A stretch of DNA of 64,000 nucleotides from Anseranas semipalmata. Its lineage: Eukaryota; Chordata; Aves; Anseriformes; Anseranatidae. How positions within the stretch are numbered: position 1 is the first letter of the stretch; each line of letters starts with the position of its first letter. The notes below the pieces were generated by a model. The model was given only the letters and a program-made list of their open reading frames with translations. It searched no databases and had not been told where the DNA came from. Positions 15,471-28,644 of this stretch are shown one piece after another. A program made the translations under genes and the position numbers. Location: assembly GCA_013399115.1 (NCBI GenBank), contig VXAA01000904.1:637979-701978 (forward strand), read 5' to 3'.

Positions 15471-15595
15471 CTGTCTGGGCCAAATCCACTTGGAGGCTTC
15501 CAGGTAATTGGGTACCAGCTTTTTGGATCATTTTCATCCTTCCTTATGAACTTTGTCTCCAGATCACTGATGTTTTTCCTTACAGAAAGAAAGAT
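15471..15595 (-). other. Exon-like segment of unknown origin
   Basis: A 125-nt stretch is open from the acceptor CCATTTCAG to the strong donor CAG/GTGAGA (phase 0 to 2). It reads IFLSVRKNISDLETKFIRKD then ENDPKSWYPITWKPPSGFGP. The composition (WYPITWKPPSGFGPD) looks like real protein rather than random AT-rich translation, but I cannot name a family. It sits on the same strand as the dead collagen VI exons, about 1.2 kb upstream of the linker remnant, and does not resemble a VWA or collagen segment. It could be an exon of an unrecognised gene, a leftover exon, or chance. Confidence 0.35.
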
Positions 15596-15698
15596 CTGAA
15601 ATGGCAAAACTAGGTCTTTGTTTTTGCCTGTGTCTGCCTCACACCATTCACTATACTTTAATAGATGCAACTTAAAATGAACTTCCTTACATTTACAG

Positions 15699-15753
15699 AA
15701 GGAAGGAAGGAAGGAAGGAAGGGAGGGAGGGAGGGAGAGAGGGAGGGAGGGAG
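15699..15753. repeat. (GGAA)n/(GGGA)n purine microsatellite
   Basis: GAAGGAAGG units pass into GGGAGGGA units. This is a pure purine tract of about 55 bases, able in principle to form triplex DNA. Confidence 0.9.
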
Positions 15754-15759
15754 ACATTA

Positions 15760-18600
15760 AACTTCCTATCCACATGGGATATGACTCCTACAGAGGAAGC
15801 AGCGGTGATCACTGGCACTTTGTGGTGATTTTGCAAGGTGAACAAAGTTTAAATCTGCTGTATCCCAGATTACGTAGAGTTTAACCACACTACACAGTCT
15901 TTTATAGTGACATTTTAATGTTAGTGTATTTTTTAATTCATTGGTTTTAGAAATAAGTGACACCTTTTTGGACGAAGGCAGCAAATGCTTTAGGAAATGA
16001 ATAAAATCTAGTCAATGTGAAAGAAGTGGAAGGTCAGATCCTGCTGGGATTGCTCTCATGAAGCAGCCTGAGGCATAGGAATGAGAACAGAGAGATTCAG
16101 TAAGCTTCATTTTCACATCTGTAAACCTCTATGCTCAGCATTACACTTGAGGAAAAGAAAGAGGTTTCCATTTCAAATAACTCATCTGCAATACAAACCA
16201 CAGAAACAGGACTAATTAATTCAGTCCTAATTAGAAACATAGTCTCCCCCACTTTGGGCTTTTCAACAGAAGTCCCCCTGCAATAATACAGTCTCTTATT
16301 AGACTGTGCATGATGTAAAAGTCTTTGTTCTAGACAATATTATTTAATTAAGCAAGTCACAATAAAAAACTAACAGGCTAAAATAATATTGGGCATTACT
16401 ACGTGAATTTCAACTGCATGTTAGAGAAACATGTTAGAGAATCCTTCCTATGTGGAAGTATTATAATTTCTGCAAGGTCACTTACTATTTTTGGTGAAGA
16501 TTAACACAATATAAATCATTAACTCCATTTTCTGTCTTGCTCACAATTCTTTCTTCATAAATCCTTTCTCTCATTCCTTATCAAACAGAAGAATTTACTC
16601 TCAGCACAAAATATATACTTATTGCATAACCTTTTAAACATGATTCCATAGAAATACACCCTCGTTCTTTAACAAATTATTTAATGCCAAGTATATATAA
16701 TTGAATTTGAACCTATCTAAAAGGAAATTACACAATTTCCTAGGAACTCTGTAATACACAAATCACATTTCTCTGTAGAACTTTGTGGCAATATTAAATG
16801 AAGTGTTACAGTTATGAAGTCCTTTCTAACATTTTTTTACTTTACAGCAAGTCACCAGAGTATAACATTCTTTCAGAAACTAAACAGCAGAAAAATGAAA
16901 ATTAATGCATACTTCAGCGAACTTGCAGTACATAGCAGTTTATTTTAGATGATAAAGCCTACCTGCAGTACTTGTACAAAATGCCCTATTAAGAGCAATG
17001 TGATTCCTAATATTTACAAGCTTTACTACTTAAAATGTAAGAAAAAACGGAAACCACCTCAGAAAAGGTTTTGAACCTCCATTAGCTGCTCTGTGGGCAC
17101 TGTTGATTCACCTCATACTTTGCAAGAGAAACAGTTCATTGGCTGGAGGATTTTGAAGTCATCAGCGATAAGGGCCATCTACCTTAAAAGCATAATTTTA
17201 ATAATTGGTTGTGCAACGATGGATAGGAGAGATTTGAAATGTGGGCCATAGCAAAGGCTTCCTATGCTCACGCTGTTTGACAGTTTCTCCTTTGTGAAAA
17301 TGGTGGTTGAATTGTATCAGATGCACTGCCTCACCATGTGCCTTTTCCCAGCGTCTCCTCCCTGCACTGTGCTCCTAAGGCAAGATGGCAGAAGCTCAGT
17401 TACAGGTCTTTCATCCTTTTACTTCAGAAAAGTGTCAGAAAAAGGGCAACAAGATCACAACAGGAAATCCCATCAGGTGGTAAAGTGCTAGTCATGTTCC
17501 TGAGAATTCATTTTTGTGAAGGGAATGTACATTCACTTGTATATGAAAGCAGGACAGATATATCTACTTCTGAGAAGATCGCTCTGTACCAAAACAGACA
17601 AGCAGAGGAATCTTACAGTTGTTCTCTTTAAGCAGAAGCTCCACATCATTCCTTCTTCACCCATTTCCCCACAAGAAGGAAGCCCATCCAATGTGAGGAA
17701 GTGCTAAGCAAAACAGGACCACCAGGTCATCCTCTTTAAGTTTCTCTAGTACCCTGCGGCTATGGGATTATTTAGTCTGTGGCAGGACCATATAGTACTG
17801 AAAACTGCCTACATACTAAGTAGAAAGGAATAACACGAGTCAGACTATCTACTACCCTGAGCTGTGAGATCTTCACTCTCTGAGTAGGCCATGGAAAGAA
17901 GCAGTCACCATTTGAGTAAGAGAAGCATTTGTGGTAAATGGGGAGCTTAACTCTGTATGTCATGATTCTCCTCTGCATGCTCAGGAAGTCGAGGCCTCAG
18001 CACCTCTGGATACAAGCTGCCCGTCTCTTTCCAGAACTGATTTCATAGCCATGACGACAATTACACCCCCAGAAGAGAAGTTCAAATTCAGTCTCAGGGG
18101 CCTGAAAGTGTATTAATGTATGTTTTATGCAGTGTTTAACACTGGTATGTTTTTTAAAGTGTAACGCTAATACAAATGTCAGAAATATGAGCCTATTTAT
18201 TTTTAATTTTCCTTAAAATCTTAACTGTGTTTGAAGAAACCACATTTTTGCTTTATAGCTAATTGCTATTCCAGCAGTAGATAATTACTAGAAAGAAGCT
18301 AACTGAAACTATAATTATTCTTGACATCTCATACTGCATGGGGGAAACTAGTTCTATTACTGTCCAAGCTGTATCATTCCTGTGAATGAACAGAGGAATG
18401 TATCTGAGATACTTAGAAGACTAACAGTCAACTCTTTCAGTCCATCTTCACTCAGAGTTTTCCTTAAATTCAATGAGAATATTTCATAAACATTGATAGC
18501 AGTATTCAGCTTCATTGTAAGAGTATGTGAAACGTGAGAACATCTGGTTCATTAAGTTACTTGGTTAAGGATTATTCAGTCTGAAAGAAATAACAATAAA
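15760..18600. other. Intergenic DNA, no gene seen
   Basis: AT-rich sequence without supported exons. I looked here for the C1 VWA and collagen-helix exons that should precede the dead linker exon and did not find them. Confidence 0.45.
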
Positions 18601-19900
18601 ATTGACAAATTAAACAGATGTGCATGCAGTAATGAATGGGTGATAATGAGGAAGACCAAAATTCTACAGGACCGTGTGAAATTTATTGTGGGAATCAGCA
18701 TGGGCTTGCGGGATTATGCAATACTTGTTATAGGATATTTGAGGAAGTGCTAAAGGCAGTGAAAGGTGGAAGGATCAGGGTGGATAGGGGAGAAACAAGC
18801 ATGGGAAAATGGAGAGGAGGGGGTATAAAAGCATCCAGTTGTGTTTGAGAAGCCTGCTGGTCAGCATACTTGTCTGACTGAGTCCTGAGCCAGATCACAG
18901 GAGACTATCCTATCCTTTTCTTAATGATTCTTTCCTGTGTCATCTCACTCTCTGTCCTGTGTTTGAGAACTATGAGGTCTAAGGAAGAGGTCCATGTCAT
19001 AGGGCTCATATGTCTAAGTGCCAGCAACAGAAGAGACTGGCATGCAAGGGAGTTCTGGGTGTCAGCAGCTGGAGAAGGGGCCACAGGTCACAGGATCCAT
19101 TGGTATAGCTGACAGCCACTGGAGAGACTTGAGTATGTTTGCTTTTCCCTAGTGAGTTTAATCCTGTGTATGTGTACATACGTATGTTTAATTCAATAGC
19201 AAACTTAAAGTTGGACTAGCTCGTGAGTAGACCACCCACATTTGGAAAGTTTCCAGTCTGAGCCAGTGGCTACATGAAGGGCCCAGGGTCTGCAAATGGA
19301 TAAGTGAATGTGGGAGTTCTGAGCTGAGTGTGTAAGCATACACATCTGCTTCACTAGCAAACATCAAGCTTGTACTAACCCGTGAGAAGGAGGAAACCTG
19401 CATAAAGGGTGAGGGGCTAAGGGTCCAGGCATGGATCTTAGATTTAGAGGCTATGCTGATAGCTGAGTGATCTGTGAATATTGTTGTGCTTGTGAATCTA
19501 CACAGTTAGGACACATCTTTCTCCTGCTGAGAGGAGGAACAGGAGTTTGCTATCTGTGCATTTCTCACAGGCGTTCTGGTAGCATTAGCTGTGGTGCTGC
19601 AAAAGGCAGTGCTCTGTCTGTGGTAGTCTGTGGGTCTGACTGCACTGGTATCTGCTGCATGTGTATAAATCTCTCTCAAATACAGGTTGAACCTCACTAC
19701 TGGCCAACCCAGCAAACGGGAGTAGCCAGCAATGGCATCCATTAGACTTGGACAGACCCAGGAGGGAGAGTCCCAAGAAATGCCACTTGACTGGGTTTCA
19801 GTGGTTGGGAAAGAGAAGTCACCAGGTCCCAGAGCCCATGAGATTCTTCATCCTATGAAGATCAACTATATCATCCATATCTTAGCTGTTAAAATACTTT
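18600..19900 (+). mobile_element. Possible degenerate retroviral LTR or LTR-derived repeat
   Basis: A block with a composition unlike its surroundings holds a promoter-like 'gggggtataaaagc' (TATAAAA at 18824-18830). It also holds two imperfect 39-40-base direct copies, at 19192-19230 and 19350-19389, that share the TAGCAAAC core and a CCGTGAG/TCGTGAG end. The style resembles avian endogenous retrovirus LTRs. No gag, pol or env coding remnant is recognisable, and the ends and target-site duplications were not found. Confidence 0.35.
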
Positions 19901-20654
19901 CAAGTTGCCCTGCTATAATTTTAACTTCTTTTTAGCAGTATGCATTTTTCTGTAATATTCATATTATACTTACATTCCTGAGTTTCCAGCTATCGTTTTG
20001 ATGAATCTGACTCCTGTGAAAAGGTCACCATACTAGTGTATCTTAAATTTGAAATGGCATACAATTACAGAAATCTCACAGTGTAGAATTAATATTTGTG
20101 GGCTGACTGACAGGATTTGCATGAAAAATTTCTTCCTGCACAGTGTGCTGAAAGTAAACAAAATAGAATGTGATGATGCCCTTACAGATCTGCAGGCCTA
20201 TTTCTGGAGTACTGCATCTTGACATACTGAAGAGTGGGTAGTCTTTCAAAGCCATGCCTAAAAACTATTTCAAATTTTACACAGTTACCCAGAAACAGTT
20301 ACTGCATCTTCCTGATGACAGCTTGGGCCAGGCTCCTCTCTAATACCCATTATATGGTTACGCTACTCCCTTACTGTCACTGTAGTTAATTTTAGTTTCC
20401 ACTGTCAGGTCTTTGCTCATTTACCATTTTTAAAAATTTGAAACAAAAGCCATAGAGTTGAAAACTGCTTTTTTGATGTGGAAAAAACACAAAGCAAACA
20501 AGTATCCGTCGATCTATGAGAGCTGGTGTACTGAGCTCCCTTCCAGTACACTTCCCAGTCTCTTTCCCTTTCATGATTTGGTTTCAGCAGCCCACCAGCA
20601 TCAAAAAATGTTACATCTGGGTTGAATCAAGAGGATATGGTTTGGATAGCTATT

Positions 20655-20673
20655 AAAAAAAAAAAAAAAAAAA
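20655..20673. repeat. Poly(A) tract
   Basis: A run of 19 A bases. Confidence 0.9.
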
Positions 20674-22143
20674 GTATCTACAGTGGATACAACCAAAAAC
20701 ATATAAAAATGTACGCCTAGATCAAAGACCTGGTCTTGACAGGACAGAACTAGCTTATTAGCAGTCCCTTCTGCAGAAAATGACCATTTTTGTCTGGCAT
20801 TTGTTAATTCTGTTTTATTCAGGTGATATGAGGGAGTTCTCACCTTGGAAAGGGAACAGAGGTTTGTTGAATTCATTATCCAGCTAGTTTAGAAACTTTT
20901 TTTTTTTTTTAAACTCTGCTCAAAAGTTTCAGTTTTCAGAAATAAAGGTTTCTAAAATGTTGTAACTTACTGATCTCCTTCATCTCCAAGATGTCTCAGG
21001 TAGTCTTTAACACCACTGGGTCCCTGAATTTAGAAGATGAGGGACAACGCTATAATACTTGGTTGATCTTCAGAAACTATCGGTGAATTCTGGAAAGACA
21101 AAATGAGCCAGTATATTCTTCTTTATATATTTTGCCCCTCTGCTTATTCCAGGCTTCAAACACTGCTGAAAACTTGAATAATGAACAACTTGTTTCCTGA
21201 TCATTTTTCTCCTAATATTTCTCACTAACAGTTTCATTCATCGTTAATGCATTTTTTGTCAGACATTTAAATTTGAAGTTGGCCCAGTGTTCTTATTGGA
21301 TGCTCCAGGGTGAACAATTGTCTTATCTAGGATATGTTGACAAAAACTATTGATTTAATTGAGGTCTATGGCAACTGAAAGGAAACTTGAAGGATGCAGG
21401 GAAGTACTGCTCTCAGAGAGGGAGACACCCAGGAAAAGAGACTGGCAAAGTAGTGATGTCTGTCTTTACAACTTTGTCTACATATATTAGACAGGACCCC
21501 TAAACCATCTCACCATAGTTTAAAACTGAGGTGATGGACCTGCCTCATCTAACAAACAATATCTAACCTTGTCTTGCCTGTATGCTTAAATCATCAAGCT
21601 AAACAGCACGACTGCTCTATGTTAAAAATTGTCATCATGCATGAAGTTTAGATTGTAGTGTGTAGATTAGGAAAATGTGTTCATTTACAAGAAACAATCC
21701 TCTTATATTCAGCACCATTGCGCTTTCACAGTTCACATTTAAAATTCTGAAAGCTTTAAAACTATGCTTTTATTTAAATAATTTATATTTAGTGGGTAAG
21801 ACAAATCCCTAACTTCAGAAAGCTAGTGGAAAAAGTGGTTGTGTCATTGATGGTTAATGTTTGATGTACAGCAGAGCAGTGAATTATGCCATGAGCCAAG
21901 AATCACAGGACTATAAAGTTTTTGTCCATATTACCATTTGGCTTTCACTTCATCCTTTAGGAACTGAGTCCAAAAAAGCACAGGCAGAAAACATCAGTAA
22001 CAGAGATTTTTACATATCTGAACTGTTTTAAATTTTCTCTGTTCAGAAAACCATATTTTTATATTTAATCTTTAATATTTTTGTAGTAATTCATTGCTTG
22101 CTGTATACAACATAGTTCCAATGACTTTCACTGGAAATTTCAT

Positions 22144-22230
22144 TTGCAATTTCATGGTTCCAATGACGAGTCATAGTTCCAATGAAAGTCATTGGAACTA
22201 TGACTCGTCATTGGAACCATGAAATTGCAA
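22144..22230. repeat. 42-bp perfect inverted repeat with 3-base loop
   Basis: Left arm 22144-22185 and right arm 22189-22230 are exact reverse complements, separated by AAG. The arm inside contains CCAATGACGAGTCATAG, and the CATAGTTCCAATGA core also occurs as a direct copy at 22111-22124. The right side continues into repeated AATTGC units up to about 22265. Confidence 0.95.
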
Positions 22231-22269
22231 TTTCAATTGCAAAATTGCAATTGCAATTGCAATTTCGAG

Positions 22270-25200
22270 ACATGAGCACTCCAGAGAAGGTCAGATCGGC
22301 AGTCTCTCTCTCTTGATCTCTGGCCATTAAAAAAATTTAAAGCCTGACTTCACAAAATGCAAACTGCAGCAGGTAACATTTCACTATACCAGAATGACTG
22401 ACAGCATAGGAAACCATGAGGAGAAGTGCAGTCAGACAGCATAACCTGGATCACTCAATAGTCTGTGTTCATTCAAACAAAGCATGTTGTAAGACAGTCC
22501 AACACAAAAATATGCCTCTGAAGCATGGTCTGTACTTTTAACCTCATGCTCCATCTTTGGACTTAAGGTGTCATCATTCCTTAATAGTATCACTGACATC
22601 TCTCTGTGAGTCTAATTATCTACCACAGTGTTTCTTTTCTGTCACAGGGCTATTGTTTTTCAGCCAGATTCCATAGACTGTAGCTGCTCAGTGCCACGTG
22701 CACCTGTTTTCCCAGACAGTAATTTTTATTAGCCACATGGCAGTCCTAAAAAGGTATGCAACCTTTTACTGAGTGACTGGGGTACCACCTCCCAAAGATG
22801 TTGTGCAGCTCTTTAATGCAGAGATTTATAAAGAAGAAGCCCCGTGAAAGCTTCTCTAGCTGTAGACTGCACAGACATGGAAGAGAGGATGTTGGAGTCT
22901 ATTCAGTGTTAGCCTGCTCTGTGGTCTTCTGAAGGAATGACTTTCATGACAAATTTTGCTTCCTTTCTCCTTGCAATCCCCCACCCCTTTTATGACCTCT
23001 CACGCTTGCTGGAAACATTTTTTTTACTGTGGATTTGGCAGAAGATGGCTTCACAAACCAACTGCAGTGTAGGAGGTCAGTTACCATTTTATAGACAGAA
23101 TATTTACCTGAATACTGTTGCTTGAAATTTAAGTGCCATGGGCATGAAGCTATGATGAAATATTCTATATTCTTCAGGTACTCATTAGTGCAGTTTTGTA
23201 CCGTTCTGTTTGAATAAATATGATGTATGTAGATTTATACTATCAGCCTTATAGTCATATGAAAAGAGGAATAAGTACTACACCCATAGATTAATTAAAC
23301 AGACCTCATTACAATTTGAGCTCTTCTGTAGTTCTTCCTTTGAACTTTGCACTTACATTCAAAGTACAAATCTCTGAGTTTAGAAAGACTTTACATAGTC
23401 CTAGAGCAAACAGATGAACTTTAAAGAGAAATACACCTGTTTTCCTAAAGTCCAAATGGCACCCAAACAAAGGTAAACGGTGTTACAAAATCACAGTCAA
23501 TCCTGTACAGGAACCAAAGGCACAATGCACCACTTCAGAGTGGCTTAATTTACCTCTTGCAGACAACTGGCCCCTCCTGCTCTTAGCCTCCTTTCCACTC
23601 TGTCACCGGTTTCCATCACCTGATGATAGTCTTGTGCACCACAGGGAAAACAAAGGATCACTGCCAACTCATTTTCCCCATGCCCTGTTGAGATAGATAT
23701 TGTACAAATGTTTGCACTTGGGTTGGGGCCATTTTTCTAAGAGATTTCCCAATGCAAGAATGCTTTTAGGTACCTCAGATAATGCTTTTGGTGCTGGGTC
23801 CACAAAGCAACTTTCTTTAAAACTGCTACATCTGGAGAGCCATGTGACACCAGCAGCAAGTCCTATGAAAAGAAACTGAAAAAAAAAAAACATCATTTTA
23901 AACCCAAAATACAAGACAAATGGCAGCTCTTAGTTTATGTGTTCGGTAACAGAACAGTACGCTGGACTGAAAACACCCAGAAACTTGGCTTCCTGTGAAA
24001 TACCAATAGTTAACATGCATGGACATATCCTAATGGACATATCCTAAAGGCAAACTGGAACATATATGCTACTCTGGGACTCTAAGTGTACTCTAAGTGT
24101 ACTTAAAAACATAAGAAATGTTCACAATGTTCCATCATGAGCTGTAATTCAAAAATTTGAAGAGAGGTTTTCTTTCTATTCCATAGATAGCCTGCCTGTC
24201 ATTACATTTGTTGTTTAATGCTCCACAGTTCTACCTTGTGAATATTTGTGAGTGGGAGATCGGGAATGCTTCAGTGTCTCAGCAAGCATGCATTAGAACT
24301 GCAGGTGTGAAATAGCACCCTTTGCTCTGCTCTTCACCTTCCTTCTCAGCGATTCCACTCGGGTGCATGAAGAGCCAAAGGTGACGCAAATGTGCCACAG
24401 GCTTCAAAAGCAGGATACTGCCTCTGAAGAATTATCAAGGGCCATGCCAATGCCAAGGGTTGGCCTGGAGAAGGCAAAATGTAAAAGATGGCACAGAAGA
24501 AGGTTTTCAGTCTTGCAACTTGCAGAGTGAAATTTCATTTTAAAAACAGTTTCACTGAGCTAGTTTGCTAATCATAATGTCCTTTTTACTGTATGTCACT
24601 CCAAAAAATACAGACTGCAAGATTTATATCATGTCTGCAACCATTTTTTGTATGCTGTGAAATCCGTAATGCTAACACCATATAGTGATGAACTTAATTG
24701 TTGATGTCTCTTCATGACTGGTCTCAAAAGACGATGAGAGAGAGAATTAAAGTCAAGTTTGGTTGCCAGCTGGCAGAAATCATTTCCAGTCTTTCCTAGG
24801 AAATCTTAAGTTGTCCTTTAAATACTCCCCCCACATTTTTAGGTTATGATCTGTCCATGCCTGTAAATGTCCCGTCTTATGGAAATGCTGTGCACCAGCA
24901 GTTCTGCAGCTTCTCCCATGCCAACAGCTGCCTACACCTGGAGTCAGAGCTGGTGCCAGCAGCTCTGTCACTGTGGGAAAACAGCTCAGCTGTGAGGAGG
25001 AGCCCACTAAGAAATGTCTTGGAGAAACCTTGCCTGGATCTTGTCCCTTTGCCTCGGGGGTCTGCACTGTAGCTTGGTCCCTCACTCTCAGTCCATCCCT
25101 GCACTACGCGGCAACACGCAACAGCCTGGCACCTTCCATGCCCTGACCCCAGGCCAGGACACGACTGCCCAACTCAGCCTTGGACTGGCCTCATCATCAG

Positions 25201-26280
25201 GAACTCACGGTGCTCCTCTAGATAACTAAAAATCCTGAAAAGCCACATTTCCTCATTTTTCTGACAGCAGTGACAAAGCACAGTCTCTTGCAGGACAGTG
25301 TAAGATAGCTAGCTTTCAATCCCTGTTTCCTAACGAGGAACGCTGAAAAAACTGACATTGAGAAATCTCTTTAAAATTCATGGCAGTAGTCACTGCCCAG
25401 TACCACCAGAAAATTGGCATCTTCATAGGCCAAGTACTGAAAATTTCAGCAAGTGGCTCTGTAGGAAATCTTCTCTGTCACTTCAGATAGCTGAAATGGA
25501 ATATTGTGTTTTGTGTAACTTGTTGTTCGTCTTTTACAGCTATTTCACATATGCGGTAAAATTCCAGTGATTCTCCAGTAGATCTGCTCTTGATTGACAG
25601 TATAACTGAGAATATTGTTTAGCCCATGCTTACTCTAGAAGTGTTTTTAGTATCAATGAAACCTGTGGTAATAGCTGAAATACTGAGTATAAAAAGTGCT
25701 CATTTTCATTTGCTTTCATTCTATCTGACAAGTCATAAATGTTCAATTTCATCAAAAGTAATTAGCTTACTTATTAGATGACTGAATTGAAATTCTCCCA
25801 CATGTAGCAGAGCAACTGCAAGATTATTAGAAATGCCTTCAAATTTTCTTTTTTGTAAACTAAGCTAATAATCAAAGTATTCAACAAATGATGTCAGTGA
25901 AAAACTTTAAAATAATTGTGCACAAATGGCTAAAAAGTATTCATTAGGGGTGTCTGCCCCTCTGAATGAACCCAGAAAAGAGCATTAATTCTATTGTTCT
26001 TTCAAAAGATTGGTGAAGGAGAAATTCCGTATTACTGAGCGATGCTTTTAGAGACTATGAAGTATAAACTTAGGTTATTTATCAAACTCTAGCTCGTTCC
26101 AATGAACTAGGTTTCAAAAAACTTTATGTGAACTTCAGAGGAAAGACACTGAAGCATGTGCCTGGCTGACCACAACAACCTCATCTGATAACAAACCCAC
26201 AGAAACCAGCTCTGAGCTGGCAGCAGACAAAGAATTAAAACAGCCCAGACCATCACCTTGGAACAACAGCTACGTTGAAG
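22270..26280. other. Intergenic DNA, no gene seen
   Basis: Mostly AT-rich. A GC-richer block at about 24880-25220 has overlapping open frames on both strands and looks like an old repeat of unassigned type. No exon is supported. Confidence 0.45.
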
Positions 26281-26289
26281 AAATCTTGT

Positions 26290-26362
26290 GGTCAGGCAAT
26301 TGGACTCAAATGATCTTTCTAAGTTCCTTCCAACTATTCTATCCTATCCTATTCTATCATTA
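26290..26362 (+). mobile_element. Short CR1-like 3' tail fragment
   Basis: The string 'ttccttccaactattctatc' followed by repeated CTATC/TTCTATC units resembles a diverged CR1 terminus. It is too short for subfamily assignment. Confidence 0.5.
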
Positions 26363-27224
26363 AGGACTGACCGGCTGACTATAGATAAATTTAAGACTGT
26401 GATTTGGCTGTAGCCCATGTGTGTGTGTTCTATCAAACTTTTGTATTTTTTATGATAAGGGTCCCTCAGAACCAGGTTGAGGCACCACATGCACATTGCA
26501 GGAAAGAATTTCTTTGTAATTCTGTACTTAGGAGTGTCCACATCTCCTTCCTTGGTCAGCAATAAAGGATCCTGTGTCAGTACTCTACTTCTGCACAACC
26601 AAGATGAAATTCCCCATAGTTTTTGTATGAGGAAATTCAGGGAGCTATGGGACTGCATTCAAGATGATTCTTCCAGTAACAGAGAGGAAGAGAAGCAAGA
26701 AGCACCACATCTACACGGCCTTGTGCCTCTGCAGGGGCAGGATCCATCTGCCAGGACTGGAGTGAGCAACTCCCCCAGACAGGTAAAGAAGCTGGGGGAC
26801 GGTCTCTCCTGAAGATCTCAGCAAGCAGGTAGCTGCTTAAAAAAATGCTAACCAAATGTTTGTGAAGCCCTATCTGCCACAGGAGAGCACAAGTCTCTAC
26901 AAGGCATGATCAGGAGGACATCATCACCACATTATATTTATTTCACTACTACATGCAAGTCTAAGGTTCTTAGATCAGTTACATTTCTTTTACATTTTTT
27001 CATTCAGCTGTCTTGGAAAGTGATATTTACCAACGATTTTCAGGCATTAATGTAATTATGTAGATTATTTCTTGTTCCTCCCACCACTCACAGAACTAAA
27101 ATTTGTCCATTTATCAAATCCAATTGAATTAGCTTTCAATTAGATTTTGAATATCTGAATTTCAAGAAAAGGATCACCCAGCATTGTCCTCATGCCTAGG
27201 TCTTTACAGTAAACACAATTAATA

Positions 27225-28015
27225 CCAGTAGGAGTAATACCATAGGAGAAGATCAGGTTCGAGACCATCTAAAGAACCTAAAGGTGTACAAGTCCATGAA
27301 CTTGATGGGATGTATCCGTGGGTCCTGAGGGAACTGGCAGATGAAGTTGCTAAGCCACTGTCTCTCATATTTGAGAAGTTGTGGCAGGCTGGTGAAGTTC
27401 CCACTGACTGGAAGAGGGGAAACATAACCCCATTTTTAAAAAGGGAAGAAAGGAAGACCCGGGGAACTACAGGCCAGTCAGTCTCACCTCTGTGCCCGGC
27501 AAGATCATGGAGCAGATCCTCCTGGAAACTATGCTAAAGCACATGGAAAATAAGGAGACGATTGGTGACAGCCAACATGGCTTTGCAAAGGGCAGATCGT
27601 GCCTGACAAATGTGGCCTTCTACAACAGGGTTATAGCATTGGTGGGTAGGGGAAGAGCAACTGATCTCATCTACCTGGACTTGTGCAAAGCATTTGACAC
27701 TGTCCCATACAACATCCTTGTCTCTCATACATGGATTGGACAAATGGACCACTTGGTGGGTAAGGAATTGGCTGGACGGTCACACTCAAAGAGTTGAGGG
27801 CAACAGCTTGATGTCCAGATGGAGACCAGTGACAAGTGGTGTTCCTCAGGGGTCAGTATTGGGACCAGCGCTGTTTAACATCTTTGTTGGTGACATGGTC
27901 AGTGGGATCGAGTGCACCCTCAACAAGTTTGCCGATGACACCAAGCTGTGTGGTGCAGTCAACATGCTGGAGGGAAGGGATGCCATCCAGAGGGACCTGG
28001 ACAGGCAAACACAGC
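27225..28015 (+). mobile_element. CR1 LINE fragment, reverse-transcriptase part of ORF2, broken
   Basis: In shifting + frames this reads pieces of a CR1 reverse transcriptase: [58 protein letters not shown] and [13 protein letters not shown], the last carrying the FADD form of the catalytic Y/F-x-DD box. Frame changes near 27460 and 27720 disrupt it. The 3' end of the element does not follow in this orientation. Confidence 0.92.
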
Positions 28016-28174
28016 TCCCGCCAAGCCCTCAGTTTGCTTTAGAGGGCCAAGCAGTTCATTCCAAGCAGTCTCTGGATGACCTGACCTTGTTCAGCCACAA
28101 TTCCATGTACTTGCACATGTTATGGGAGAATTGTACTTGAAGGTCCTGCAATGACACAGGAGGCTTTTCTGCTC

Positions 28175-28640
28175 CATTATGGACACGTGGAGCTTTTGAG
28201 AATATCTCCAGGGTGGGAGATTCCACAACTCCCCTGGACAAACTGTGCCAGTGCTCCGTCACCCACAAAGTAAAGAAGTGTTTCCTGATATTTAGATGAA
28301 ACGTCCTGTGTTTGTTTGAGCCCACTGCCTCTTTTCCTGTCACTGGGCACCACTGAAAAGAGCCTGGCTCTGTCCTCTTTGCACCCTCCTTTCAGGTATT
28401 TATACACATTGATGAGGTCCCTCCTGAGCCTCCTCTTCTCCAGGCTGAACAGTCCCAGCCCTCTCAGCCTCTCCTCACAGCAGATATGCTCCAGTCCCTT
28501 CATCATGTTTGTGGTCCTTCCTTGGACTCTCTCCAGTATGTCCAGGTCTCTCTTGTACCGGGGAGCCCAGAACTGGGTCCAGCAGTCCAAGTGTGGCCTC
28601 ACCAGTGCTAAGTAGAGGGGAAGTATTGCTTAAGTATTCC
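28175..28640 (-). mobile_element. CR1 LINE fragment, ORF2 end and 3' region
   Basis: On the - strand it reads [38 protein letters not shown] and [20 protein letters not shown], the conserved C-terminus of CR1 ORF2. It then passes into the 3' region, which is cut off near 28175 without the octamer tail. It faces the + strand CR1 fragment at 27225-28015. Confidence 0.92.
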
Positions 28641-28644
28641 ACGA

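Noticed and set aside
27225..28140. Reverse-transcriptase frames as a possible live gene
   Set aside because: Motif order, frameshifts and truncation identify a dead CR1 fragment.
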